A DNA stretch of 45,106 nucleotides, taken from positions 24,458-69,563 of the forward strand of contig NZ_LIUQ01000024.1 of assembly GCF_001276715.1 (NCBI RefSeq), given 5' to 3'. Each line of letters starts with the position of its first letter. Within the stretch, counting starts at the first letter, position 1. The notes beneath the pieces were generated by a model that was given only the letters and a program-made list of their open reading frames with translations, was not told where the DNA came from and made no database searches. This document shows positions 33,409-45,011 of the stretch, one piece after another. Origin of the DNA: Planktothricoides sp. SR001. Lineage in GTDB: Bacteria; Cyanobacteriota; Cyanobacteriia; Cyanobacteriales; Laspinemataceae. The position numbers and the translations under genes were made by a program.

Positions 33409-36296
33409 GTTTCAATCCCTGATAGGGATTCTATATAGTTGCAACCAGAGTTTGACCGCTCGGACGCTGATCAAGAAATCATCGTTTCAATCCCTGATAG
33501 GGATTCTATATAGTTGCAACTTTCATTAATTTAAGGTGTAGTCTTCTTCAATCGCGGTTTCAATCCCTGATAGGGATTCTATATAGTTGCAACCTGGCCA
33601 AAGCTTTTGCTTGAGTCATTTTGTAATTGTTTCAATCCCTGATAGGGATTCTATATAGTTGCAACAATTCACCCCGTTTTTAAGTAAAGTCAAGGTTGGC
33701 GTTTCAATCCCTGATAGGGATTCTATATAGTTGCAACTCGTCAAACTGAAATTTAATCTGAGAAGAATTAAAGTTTCAATCCCTGATAGGGATTCTATAT
33801 AGTTGCAACATCCAAATTTGTTCCAAAGGAGGAGATGAATTTATGTTTCAATCCCTGATAGGGATTCTATATAGTTGCAACCAAGCCAGATGATTGCAGT
33901 AATTTAGTATTACCTGTTTCAATCCCTGATAGGGATTCTATATAGTTGCAACTCGTAATTTTTTACTCGGTGACTTTCGATTTGCTGAAGTTTCAATCCC
34001 TGATAGGGATTCTATATAGTTGCAACAGTTCGTGGGGGACATATCCTACACATATCTAGATAAGTTTCAATCCCTGATAGGGATTCTATATAGTTGCAAC
34101 ATTCACTCATAATTGATGCCAGAGAGTCGTCGAAAATCGTTTCAATCCCTGATAGGGATTCTATATAGTTGCAACAATTTATTGGCAAAAAGCAGCGGTA
34201 TCGGTGCGAATTGTTTTAATCCCTGATAGGGATTCTATATAGTTGCAACCAGTGCTTAAGCTAAAAGCATTGTGTAAATTTAAGGCTAAATTTGTTTCAA
34301 TCCCTGATAGGGATTCTATATAGTTGCAACAACCCCCCCTACCTTTAGATTTTTTCTTTGAAAAAGTTTCAATCCCTGATAGGGATTCTATATAGTTGCA
34401 ACGTCCGCATGGCTACACACCCGCTTTCAGCAAATTCGTTTCAATCCCTGATAGGGATTCTATATAGTTGCAACGGGTATTCTTGGCATAGCTTTCGCCG
34501 CACCTTTGCGTTTCAATCCCTGATAGGGATTCTATATAGTTGCAACAGCAGTTTTTCTCGGAGTTTCAGCCCTCGGAAAATGTTTCAATCCCTGATAGGG
34601 ATTCTATATAGTTGCAACTGTTATTGTCAGGATTGTTCGGGCTGTGTTTCAAAGTTTCAATCCCTGATAGGGATTCTATATAGTTGCAACACAGTAGAAA
34701 AGTAATGGCTTTTTCATTTCAGTGTGGTTTCAATCCCTGATAGGGATTCTATATAGTTGCAACAATTGATTTTCCCTAATATTCCCTGCTTAATGCTGTT
34801 TCAATCCCTGATAGGGATTCTATATAGTTGCAACTATCAAGTTAACGATGCTCTTGATACAGCGATTAAGTTTCAATCCCTGATAGGGATTCTATATAGT
34901 TGCAACCCCTTGCTTCCGTTCTTGAATCGAAAGAATTCGGTGTTTCAATCCCTGATAGGGATTCTATATAGTTGCAACCGGGAAAAATCAAGCAAATCAA
35001 ACCGGAAGACTCGTTTCAATCCCTGATAGGGATTCTATATAGTTGCAACTCTCCATCCGGTTAGCGCTAGGGACACTGCATCTGTTTCAATCCCTGATAG
35101 GGATTCTATATAGTTGCAACTTTTTCTGCTTTTGACCTATCTAAAAACGCCCAAGTAGTTTCAATCCCTGATAGGGATTCTATATAGTTGCAACTAACCG
35201 CCACGGACGAGCCGAAATCTGGGATGAGACTGTTTCAATCCCTGATAGGGATTCTATATAGTTGCAACCTGCCAAGCTATGTGAATACTTGTGGCAGGCG
35301 CTTTTGGTTTCAATCCCTGATAGGGATTCTATATAGTTGCAACTGTAATGGCTGGCTGGTTTTTTTTCAGATTTTAAAAGTTTCAATCCCTGATAGGGAT
35401 TCTATATAGTTGCAACTCGATCTAATCCAGCACAAACTATTTATGTTTCCGTTTCAATCCCTGATAGGGATTCTATATAGTTGCAACAGTTAGCCCACTA
35501 CGGCAAAAGAGCCGAGGCCATGTTTCAATCCCTGATAGGGATTCTATATAGTTGCAACCAAGTATTCAGAAACTTTTCCCAGGCTTACCAGCGATTCGTT
35601 TCAATCCCTGATAGGGATTCTATATAGTTGCAACCACTTTCTTCCGAGAACCAATCAAGAAACTCTTCGTGTTTCAATCCCTGATAGGGATTCTATATAG
35701 TTGCAACTCACGGACCCGTCACCCGATTCGTCACAAGTCAAAAAAGTTTCAATCCCTGATAGGGATTCTATATAGTTGCAACGGAAATTGATTTGGCCAC
35801 GGGAAAAATCAAACAGATTAGTTTCAATCCCTGATAGGGATTCTATATAGTTGCAACAGGGAGATGTGCCTTGCACCTGTACCGAGCTAGGGTTTCAATC
35901 CCTGATAGGGATTCTATATAGTTGCAACTTTTGTCGCCATTTGTAAATTTCCTGTGCGTATTTTTTGTTTCAATCCCTGATAGGGATTCTATATAGTTGC
36001 AACAATTTCCCCTATTTGGGAATGCGATCGCCCGGTTCCGTTTCAATCCCTGATAGGGATTCTATATAGTTGCAACAATGCGCTTACAAGCTTCCTTCCA
36101 GTAGGTGAAAATCGTTTCAATCCCTGATAGGGATTCTATATAGTTGCAACGTCAGAACGCACGGGCCGAATCGTCTTTTTCCCATGTTTCAATCCCTGAT
36201 AGGGATTCTATATAGTTGCAACCCAATAAAAGGTGTCGTCCCCTGCCCGATAACAAGCGGTTTCAATCCCTGATAGGGATTCTATATAGTTGCAAC
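33409..36296 (-). repeat. Array block A: 40 leader-distal repeats, type G13/T24
   Basis: All 40 repeats carry G at plus-strand position 13 (CCCTGATAGGG) and T at position 24 (GATTCTATATAG). The only deviation noticed is the repeat at 34213-34249, which has T for C at position 5 (GTTTTAATCC). This changes the predicted crRNA handle from ATTGAAAC to ATTAAAAC for the adjacent spacer. Confidence 0.95.
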
Positions 36297-36333
36297 TCAT
36301 TCTCCCTAAGTCCTAAAACTTTTGCTAGTGCTA

Positions 36334-39300
36334 GTTTCAATCCCTAATAGGGATTCAATATAGTTGCAACAGCATTAGCCGATGCCCTGGAAAAAATACC
36401 AGAATCGGTTTCAATCCCTAATAGGGATTCAATATAGTTGCAACTTTGTCAGTCAAATTGTCAATCTAGCATGGGCAATTTGTTTCAATCCCTAATAGGG
36501 ATTCAATATAGTTGCAACCAATAAGTTTGGCGTGGTCAGCCCAAAAGACGCCAGCGTTTCAATCCCTAATAGGGATTCAATATAGTTGCAACTAGGTAAT
36601 CGCAAAAATCCTGTTGTTCATTTGGTTGGTTTCAATCCCTAATAGGGATTCAATATAGTTGCAACTTTTTGTCAAGCAAACGCAACTAGGAAATGATTTT
36701 GAGTTTCAATCCCTAATAGGGATTCAATATAGTTGCAACCAACTCCCCGCATACTTGGCGTATTAGATGCCTTAAGTTTCAATCCCTAATAGGGATTCAA
36801 TATAGTTGCAACTATGCTGAGATTCCCGCTGAGATTCCCGCTGATTCTGTTTCAATCCCTAATAGGGATTCAATATAGTTGCAACTAAAAATTATTGAGC
36901 GCGGCTTTCTGTGCTGCATTGTTTCAATCCCTAATAGGGATTCAATATAGTTGCAACCCTTACATCCAATAGGGCCATAATCAATCCCATTGCTTCGTTT
37001 CAATCCCTAATAGGGATTCAATATAGTTGCAACTTTTGCCGTATCTGGGAATAATACCTTATTGTACTTGTTTCAATCCCTAATAGGGATTCAATATAGT
37101 TGCAACCCGGTTGAGTTTCCTGATGGGAAAATTGCAAAATACCTGTTTCAATCCCTAATAGGGATTCAATATAGTTGCAACCGCGCTTACCGCTGGTTTG
37201 GCTTTGCGATCGCTAGTAAAGGCGTCGTTTCAATCCCTAATAGGGATTCAATATAGTTGCAACATCGAGAATAAGGCGCTGGAAACAATGCGGCGAATTG
37301 TTTCAATCCCTAATAGGGATTCAATATAGTTGCAACCCCACTGGGGCGAGATCGATTCGATCCACGGGTAAGTTTCAATCCCTAATAGGGATTCAATATA
37401 GTTGCAACAAGCGATCGAAGGGTGGGGCAGCGGCGAAGCGTGGTTTCAATCCCTAATAGGGATTCAATATAGTTGCAACCTATGCAATTTGGTTGATACA
37501 TCTACGTTGCAAGGTTGTTTCAATCCCTAATAGGGATTCAATATAGTTGCAACTCTGGGGTCGTAATTGGCAAGCAGCCTAATTCATTTAGGTTTCAATC
37601 CCTAATAGGGATTCAATATAGTTGCAACCCGCTGGTTTAGCTTTGCGAAGCTTGGTGAAAGTCTCGTTTCAATCCCTAATAGGGATTCAATATAGTTGCA
37701 ACCCCCGGAATGCCAGGAGCCCGAACCCGAACCCGAACCCGGTTTCAATCCCTAATAGGGATTCAATATAGTTGCAACTGATTGAGCCGCCGTAGTCATC
37801 GTCGATTTGATAGAGTTTCAATCCCTAATAGGGATTCAATATAGTTGCAACTCATACTCATTGAGCGGAGAGTTTGCCCGTGCCCGTTTCAATCCCTAAT
37901 AGGGATTCAATATAGTTGCAACTCAAGGAATGCACCATTGTATATTCTATTGGCCTACCGTTTCAATCCCTAATAGGGATTCAATATAGTTGCAACAGCT
38001 AACTTTTGATTATCAACATCAGAAATCACTTCAGGGTTTCAATCCCTAATAGGGATTCAATATAGTTGCAACGCCAAAAGCATTAATAACTTTAGCTAGA
38101 TCCTCGTACTGGTTTCAATCCCTAATAGGGATTCAATATAGTTGCAACCACCTAATTTTTTATTTAGGCGTTCTTCTAATTCTGCGTTTCAATCCCTAAT
38201 AGGGATTCAATATAGTTGCAACCTGCGGGAGTTCCTGCGGCCAAACTTCCAAAAGATTGAGTTTCAATCCCTAATAGGGATTCAATATAGTTGCAACTTC
38301 CGAGCGGCGTCGGTTGCAAACGTGCAATAAAAGTGTTTCAATCCCTAATAGGGATTCAATATAGTTGCAACTTGTTTTTTAAACTGGTGAGGCCAATACA
38401 AAGCAGCAATAAAAGTGTTTCAATCCCTAATAGGGATTCAATATAGTTGCAACAAAATTGGAGCATTGATCCAACAAGATCCTGCATTTCAAGTTTCAAT
38501 CCCTAATAGGGATTCAATATAGTTGCAACTTTTCTCGCACTTTTTCCGAAAGCGATCGCACTGCCCCGTTTCAATCCCTAATAGGGATTCAATATAGTTG
38601 CAACGGCGCTTCCGGGTGGCGAGGCATGGTTTTTTTTGCTGGGGTTTCAATCCCTAATAGGGATTCAATATAGTTGCAACGAGCGCCGTCACCGTTCAAG
38701 GGGCAATTGAAGAACTGGTTTCAATCCCTAATAGGGATTCAATATAGTTGCAACAACTTAACGGTTGCAGTACCCTACAAGGTGAAACTTCGTTTCAATC
38801 CCTAATAGGGATTCAATATAGTTGCAACAGAGCAGTTAATTTCTCAATACACATTTAGTGAAGCTGTTTCAATCCCTAATAGGGATTCAATATAGTTGCA
38901 ACCGCGATCGTTGATAATTCACCCGCTCCTAACATTATGTTTCAATCCCTAATAGGGATTCAATATAGTTGCAACAAAGCTTGCTGATAAAAATGAGCCA
39001 ATAAATTTATTGTTTCAATCCCTAATAGGGATTCAATATAGTTGCAACAATTTCACGCAATTGTGCAAGTGACAGATGAGCGAAGTTTCAATCCCTAATA
39101 GGGATTCAATATAGTTGCAACAATGCAGATGGCGTCATTAAATATGAAGATAGTGTTTCAATCCCTAATAGGGATTCAATATAGTTGCAACGACCCAATC
39201 ACTCCTGAAACGCAATTACCTAGCGGTGAGTTTCAATCCCTAATAGGGATTCAATATAGTTGCAACGATCAAAGATTATGAACTGTTTCTAGAAAAAAGT

Positions 39301-42300
39301 TTCAATCCCTAATAGGGATTCAATATAGTTGCAACTATATCTCCCGGTTTATCAGCGTCGTCTAGCCACCAGGTTTCAATCCCTAATAGGGATTCAATAT
39401 AGTTGCAACAATATTCTCAAAAATATAGACGACTTTGACTTTCGGTTTCAATCCCTAATAGGGATTCAATATAGTTGCAACTTGCTCCTAGGTAGAGGTT
39501 CCCATCGTTGTCGCCAGGTTTCAATCCCTAATAGGGATTCAATATAGTTGCAACCGCTTTCCAGGTTCAGCAGGGTTGATTGGATTCACGTTTCAATCCC
39601 TAATAGGGATTCAATATAGTTGCAACAATGTATTTCAAATGTTTGGATTTAAGGATGAAAACGTTTCAATCCCTAATAGGGATTCAATATAGTTGCAACA
39701 CGGCGATATCGCCCTGGGTGTAGTAGCACCGAATCAGTTTCAATCCCTAATAGGGATTCAATATAGTTGCAACAAATCTGGGTATCTTTTCCCCAGCCCT
39801 TTCATCCCAGTTTCAATCCCTAATAGGGATTCAATATAGTTGCAACCCCAAATTGTTTGGTCGTGGTTGAGTTGCCAGATGTTTCAATCCCTAATAGGGA
39901 TTCAATATAGTTGCAACAGAATATGCAGCTATAGACCATTCTCATTCAGCGATCGGTTTCAATCCCTAATAGGGATTCAATATAGTTGCAACCCAATCCA
40001 GACAGCCCCGGCTGATGAGCCAACACAGAGTTTCAATCCCTAATAGGGATTCAATATAGTTGCAACCTGCATAAAGGCGATCGCAAGCGCTAAACACAGA
40101 TTTGTTTCAATCCCTAATAGGGATTCAATATAGTTGCAACGTTATACGGCAACTCAAGCACCACCAACCCCTTTGGTTTCAATCCCTAATAGGGATTCAA
40201 TATAGTTGCAACAGTAGGTGATGGGTGGGTACTTCCCGGAGCGATCGGTTTCAATCCCTAATAGGGATTCAATATAGTTGCAACAAGAATTTCCCAGCTT
40301 TTCTGATTTTGATTGGGATGTTTCAATCCCTAATAGGGATTCAATATAGTTGCAACAGATAAAATCGCCCGCTGCCAAAAAGAATCCAGGAAGTTTCAAT
40401 CCCTAATAGGGATTCAATATAGTTGCAACTTCGGTCGGCTCCAGCGAAAGACCCAGTACGGACCGCAGTTTCAATCCCTAATAGGGATTCAATATAGTTG
40501 CAACCTTCGTATTATGGTGATATTGTATTCCCACTCCATTTGTTTCAATCCCTAATAGGGATTCAATATAGTTGCAACGACCGGCTCTCTCCAGGGCCGC
40601 CCGAAACCAGCGATCGTTTCAATCCCTAATAGGGATTCAATATAGTTGCAACGTGATCCAACTGGTTCAACTCCAATAGAAAACTTGTTTCAATCCCTAA
40701 TAGGGATTCAATATAGTTGCAACCCCATTGCTACGAGAAATCTATCGAATTAGCTATTGAGTTTCAATCCCTAATAGGGATTCAATATAGTTGCAACAAA
40801 ATCAAAAGTTTGAATACTCTTGATAGCTCTTTTTGTTTCAATCCCTAATAGGGATTCAATATAGTTGCAACTATCATTTGTCCCGCCGACAACACTACCG
40901 ACAAAAGGGTTTCAATCCCTAATAGGGATTCAATATAGTTGCAACATTTCAGGAACCAGACTCAGAACTGGTGGCGATTTTTGTTTCAATCCCTAATAGG
41001 GATTCAATATAGTTGCAACGGGTATAGCTTGCACAGCTTCCGGCGGACTTGCCTGTTTCAATCCCTAATAGGGATTCAATATAGTTGCAACCGATGATTA
41101 TGCGTGGAAGTCGGCCGACAGACATCCAGGTTTCAATCCCTAATAGGGATTCAATATAGTTGCAACCTTATGGTGTTGGAGGTTCGGCTTGGGTAAATGG
41201 CGCGTTTCAATCCCTAATAGGGATTCAATATAGTTGCAACTTACAGCCTTCCATTGATAAATATTTTAAAAATCTTAGGTTTCAATCCCTAATAGGGATT
41301 CAATATAGTTGCAACCCGCCGCTGGCCTGCCGCTGCGAATCGATGATCGCAGTTTCAATCCCTAATAGGGATTCAATATAGTTGCAACTTCTTTGGTAGC
41401 ACGAAATCATCGGGAAAGGACTGAGTTTCAATCCCTAATAGGGATTCAATATAGTTGCAACCGCCGCTGGCCTGCCGCTGCGAATCGATGATCGCAGTTT
41501 CAATCCCTAATAGGGATTCAATATAGTTGCAACTTAAGTTTCTTTTTTTTCATAAACACCACAAAAACATCGTTTCAATCCCTAATAGGGATTCAATATA
41601 GTTGCAACTTTCAGGGCACCGATCGCTCGATTCATTGCAGACCTATCTCGTTTCAATCCCTAATAGGGATTCAATATAGTTGCAACCGTGCTTCCCAATG
41701 TTTGCAGTCTTCACAGAAAAGTTTCAATCCCTAATAGGGATTCAATATAGTTGCAACGGAGTTGCTAGATATTCTCTAGCAACTTCTGTAAGTTTCAATC
41801 CCTAATAGGGATTCAATATAGTTGCAACGCCCTTAAGCTTGCTGGCTTATTGGATTCTCATCAATTTGTTTCAATCCCTAATAGGGATTCAATATAGTTG
41901 CAACCTTCAGTTTAATGATGTTGCAAAACTCATCTTCTGTTTCAATCCCTAATAGGGATTCAATATAGTTGCAACTTGAAGAAAAACAAGTTTTAATTGA
42001 AAAAGTTTTGTTTCAATCCCTAATAGGGATTCAATATAGTTGCAACTCACATGAAATACCTCCCTGATGGGAGTTCGTTGTGTTTCAATCCCTAATAGGG
42101 ATTCAATATAGTTGCAACAATCCCGAAAAAGATTGATTTTAAGAGCGATCGCAGGCGTTTCAATCCCTAATAGGGATTCAATATAGTTGCAACTTTTCGT
42201 CGCCACCATTTGGTGTGAACGCTCCAGTTTCAATCCCTAATAGGGATTCAATATAGTTGCAACGAAAAAGGATTTAGTGTTGTATGCACCTCAAATCGTT

Positions 42301-44407
42301 TCAATCCCTAATAGGGATTCAATATAGTTGCAACTGCACCAACACTCAATTGCCATTGTTTCCTCTTTTAAATGTTTCAATCCCTAATAGGGATTCAATA
42401 TAGTTGCAACATTCTAATCCCACCAGCGGTGTTCTCGAATTTGTTGTTTCAATCCCTAATAGGGATTCAATATAGTTGCAACCATAGTGCGCCTCGTCAG
42501 CAATCAGAATATATTCTTGTTTCAATCCCTAATAGGGATTCAATATAGTTGCAACTTATATAGAAATCGGAATCGTAACCGATAATCTCGTTTCAATCCC
42601 TAATAGGGATTCAATATAGTTGCAACCGAGAAAGAGATTTTCTTTCACCAACAATAAACCTAGTTTCAATCCCTAATAGGGATTCAATATAGTTGCAACT
42701 ATCGACAATATTTATACATTATCAAGAGTAGATGTAGTTTCAATCCCTAATAGGGATTCAATATAGTTGCAACTGATGATTTTTTCGTTATTCCGGCAGC
42801 AGTATCTTGTCGTTTCAATCCCTAATAGGGATTCAATATAGTTGCAACTCTCTCTGTGGGTACAAAATTAAAGTCCCAGTAAAAGTTTCAATCCCTAATA
42901 GGGATTCAATATAGTTGCAACACTCGTCCCTGCGCTGCAAAAAGCACAGGCGATCGCTGTTTCAATCCCTAATAGGGATTCAATATAGTTGCAACACCCG
43001 TTATTGGGGTTTCCGCCAAACCAGCCCACAACGTTTCAATCCCTAATAGGGATTCAATATAGTTGCAACTATCTATTTTACGAAATGAGGTTGCCAAAAT
43101 TAAATGTTTCAATCCCTAATAGGGATTCAATATAGTTGCAACGCTTAATCATCTCTGAATTTGGGGAGGTGGCATAATGTTTCAATCCCTAATAGGGATT
43201 CAATATAGTTGCAACTTTAGATCCAGGAGTGCGATCGAGTTATCCGGTCGCGTTTCAATCCCTAATAGGGATTCAATATAGTTGCAACTATTTTTCACGA
43301 ACTAAGTCACTTTGAAGAATTCGTTTCAATCCCTAATAGGGATTCAATATAGTTGCAACAATCCGGTGAATCCGCAACTGGATTTTCCAGATTTGTTTCA
43401 ATCCCTAATAGGGATTCAATATAGTTGCAACTGGATACAAATGGAGTTGTATATTTTATACACCCGTTTCAATCCCTAATAGGGATTCAATATAGTTGCA
43501 ACTCCGGCATGATGGCGTCAGCAATAAATAAAGTTTCATAGTTTCAATCCCTAATAGGGATTCAATATAGTTGCAACAAACAAAATGCTGAATTCCTACG
43601 CTAACTACTTCACTGTTTCAATCCCTAATAGGGATTCAATATAGTTGCAACAGATGTTCACCGGAGTATCCCAAGGGCTATCAGGGGGTTTCAATCCCTA
43701 ATAGGGATTCAATATAGTTGCAACCTTTGTGGCAATGCCTAGAGATGAAAGATGGGCTGCGATCGCTCTCAGGGTTTCAATCCCTAATAGGGATTCAATA
43801 TAGTTGCAACTTTTACCGGAACCCGTGAACCGATGAACCTACCCTCTGGTTTCAATCCCTAATAGGGATTCAATATAGTTGCAACATATTATAAAGCGGA
43901 TATCATTACAATGTCATTAGTCAGTTTCAATCCCTAATAGGGATTCAATATAGTTGCAACATCGAGCTTCACTGCAACGACGTGAGAAGCCTTGCGAGTT
44001 TCAATCCCTAATAGGGATTCAATATAGTTGCAACCTAGCCTAATCTAGCCCTGTATAGGCGACACCAAAGAAGTTTCAATCCCTAATAGGGATTCAATAT
44101 AGTTGCAACTCGCACCCACCCCCCTAGAATCTGTCCTCTCAATGGGGTTTCAATCCCTAATAGGGATTCAATATAGTTGCAACCCAAGACCCAATCGAAA
44201 CCTCGATCAATTCTAGATAAGTTTCAATCCCTAATAGGGATTCAATATAGTTGCAACGTAGTCATTATGCCACCTCCCCACGTTAGAGATGATCAGTTTC
44301 AATCCCTAATAGGGATTCAATATAGTTGCAACTCTAAAGTCACCTTGACTAGCCCGCTACCACAATAGGTGTTTCAATCCCTAATAGGGATTCAATATAG
44401 TTGCAAC
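36334..44407 (-). repeat. Array block B: 110 leader-proximal repeats, type A13/A24
   Basis: All 110 repeats carry A at position 13 (CCCTAATAGGG) and A at position 24 (GATTCAATATAG). No repeat with only one of the two changes was seen. Position 13 is in the hairpin loop and position 24 lies outside the stem, so stem and handle are unaffected. New repeats are copied from the leader-proximal one, so a changed founder repeat would propagate to every later acquisition. Confidence 0.95.
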
Positions 44408-44738
44408 CGCCGGGGCTCGGAACCCTTAATCTATTTAGTTTTCCAGGTTCATTTGCGCGAATCGAGTTAATCATACCATAAAAACCCCAAAACTTGTCAA
44501 TATGCCTCAAACACGAATCAGGGGAAACCTAAGCGGGGAGAGAGTTTTAGCATTTGCGCGAATCGGTTCACCAATCCTAAAGCCCCAAACCTTCACCCTG
44601 TAAAGGCTTCAGAGGAAAAAATCCCCTGGGCTTATTTTACAGCCACCCCTCCGCGCAAAATACCGCTTCATCTCATCCTCAAACCGAAGCTTCCGGGAAA
44701 GCCGGTTAGCCAGCCACTCCAGGGCGCCGGTCATGGAA
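44408..44738 (-). promoter_or_regulatory. CRISPR leader region
   Basis: This lies between the first leader-proximal repeat and cas2. The part next to the array is AT-rich. The 15-mer CATTTGCGCGAATCG occurs twice as a direct repeat (44450-44464 and 44551-44565), 101 bp apart; the nearer copy ends 42 bp from the first repeat. Array promoter and adaptation signals are expected here. The 44609-44734 part may encode a short peptide. Confidence 0.7.
44609..44734 (-). CDS. Possible 41-residue ORF just after cas2
   Basis: ATG at 44734 opens four bases after the cas2 stop codon. The frame reads MTGALEWLANRLSRKLRFED, then EMKRYFARRGG, to TGA at 44609-44611. It is basic and helical in character. No strong ribosome site is visible, but the close spacing would allow translational coupling. 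It could also be the relic of a longer cas-related protein or chance. Not recognised. Confidence 0.3.
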   Translation of the reverse strand: MTGALEWLANRLSRKLRFEDEMKRYFARRGGCKISPGDFFL

Positions 44739-45011
44739 TCAGGCAAAAAACACCGTCGTATCCATTGGCTGTTCGCCCCCAATTCGTTCTATTTTACCCT
44801 GGCAGCAGCCACAAAGAAAATAAAACCGGATACTATCCTCCTCTGACTTAATCAACTTACTCAATCTTGCCCGTAACTTCGCATATTCAGTTTCACTCAG
44901 AGAACATTCAAACAAACTATACTGCATCCACTGTCCATAAGAACTGAGAACTTTATGGATTTTGGTGCGCCGTTTATCATCAGAAATATCATAGGAAACA
45001 ACTATATACAT
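44739..45011 (-). CDS. cas2: CRISPR-associated endoribonuclease/adaptation protein Cas2
   Basis: The 90-residue product has the Cas2 ferredoxin fold: N-terminal strand MYIVVSYDIS with the conserved Asp8, basic DDKRRTKIHKVLSSYG helix, QYSLFECSLS strand and IRFYFLCGCC strand. With Cas1 it forms the spacer-integration complex. It is read toward the array, with the leader directly downstream. The region before its start is TTGTTGG repeat DNA to the window edge, so cas1 and the interference genes lie outside. Confidence 0.95.
   Translation of the reverse strand: MYIVVSYDISDDKRRTKIHKVLSSYGQWMQYSLFECSLSETEYAKLRARLSKLIKSEEDSIRFYFLCGCCQGKIERIGGEQPMDTTVFFA

Larger units (their letters stand above)
33409..44407 (-). 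CRISPR. CRISPR array, 150 repeats of 37 bp, 149 spacers
   Basis: By hand count there are 150 repeats, starting every 69-86 bp, with spacers of 32-49 nt (mostly 34-39). On the plus strand each repeat begins GTTTCAATCCCT and ends TATAGTTGCAAC; the stem AATCCCT/AGGGATT closes a 3-base loop. Read on the minus strand the repeat ends in ATTGAAAC, the 8-nt 5' handle of many type I and III crRNAs. cas2 and the leader-like segment are on the right, so transcription runs right to left and the oldest spacers are on the left. Repeats 1-40 and 41-150 (from the left) differ at two fixed positions. Many short ORFs here are repeat translations. Subtype (I-D or III-like by repeat form) is not decidable without the other cas genes. 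Confidence 0.99.

Noticed and set aside
34358-35409. Open frames containing repeated FQSLIGILYSCN or CNYIESLSGIET units, here and across the array to about 44368
   Set aside because: They are translations of the CRISPR repeat and change sequence at every spacer; no start site or family supports them as genes.
33409-44407. Left-to-right transcription of the array
   Set aside because: The minus-strand reading gives the standard ATTGAAAC handle, and cas2 plus a leader-like region with duplicated motifs lie on the right.
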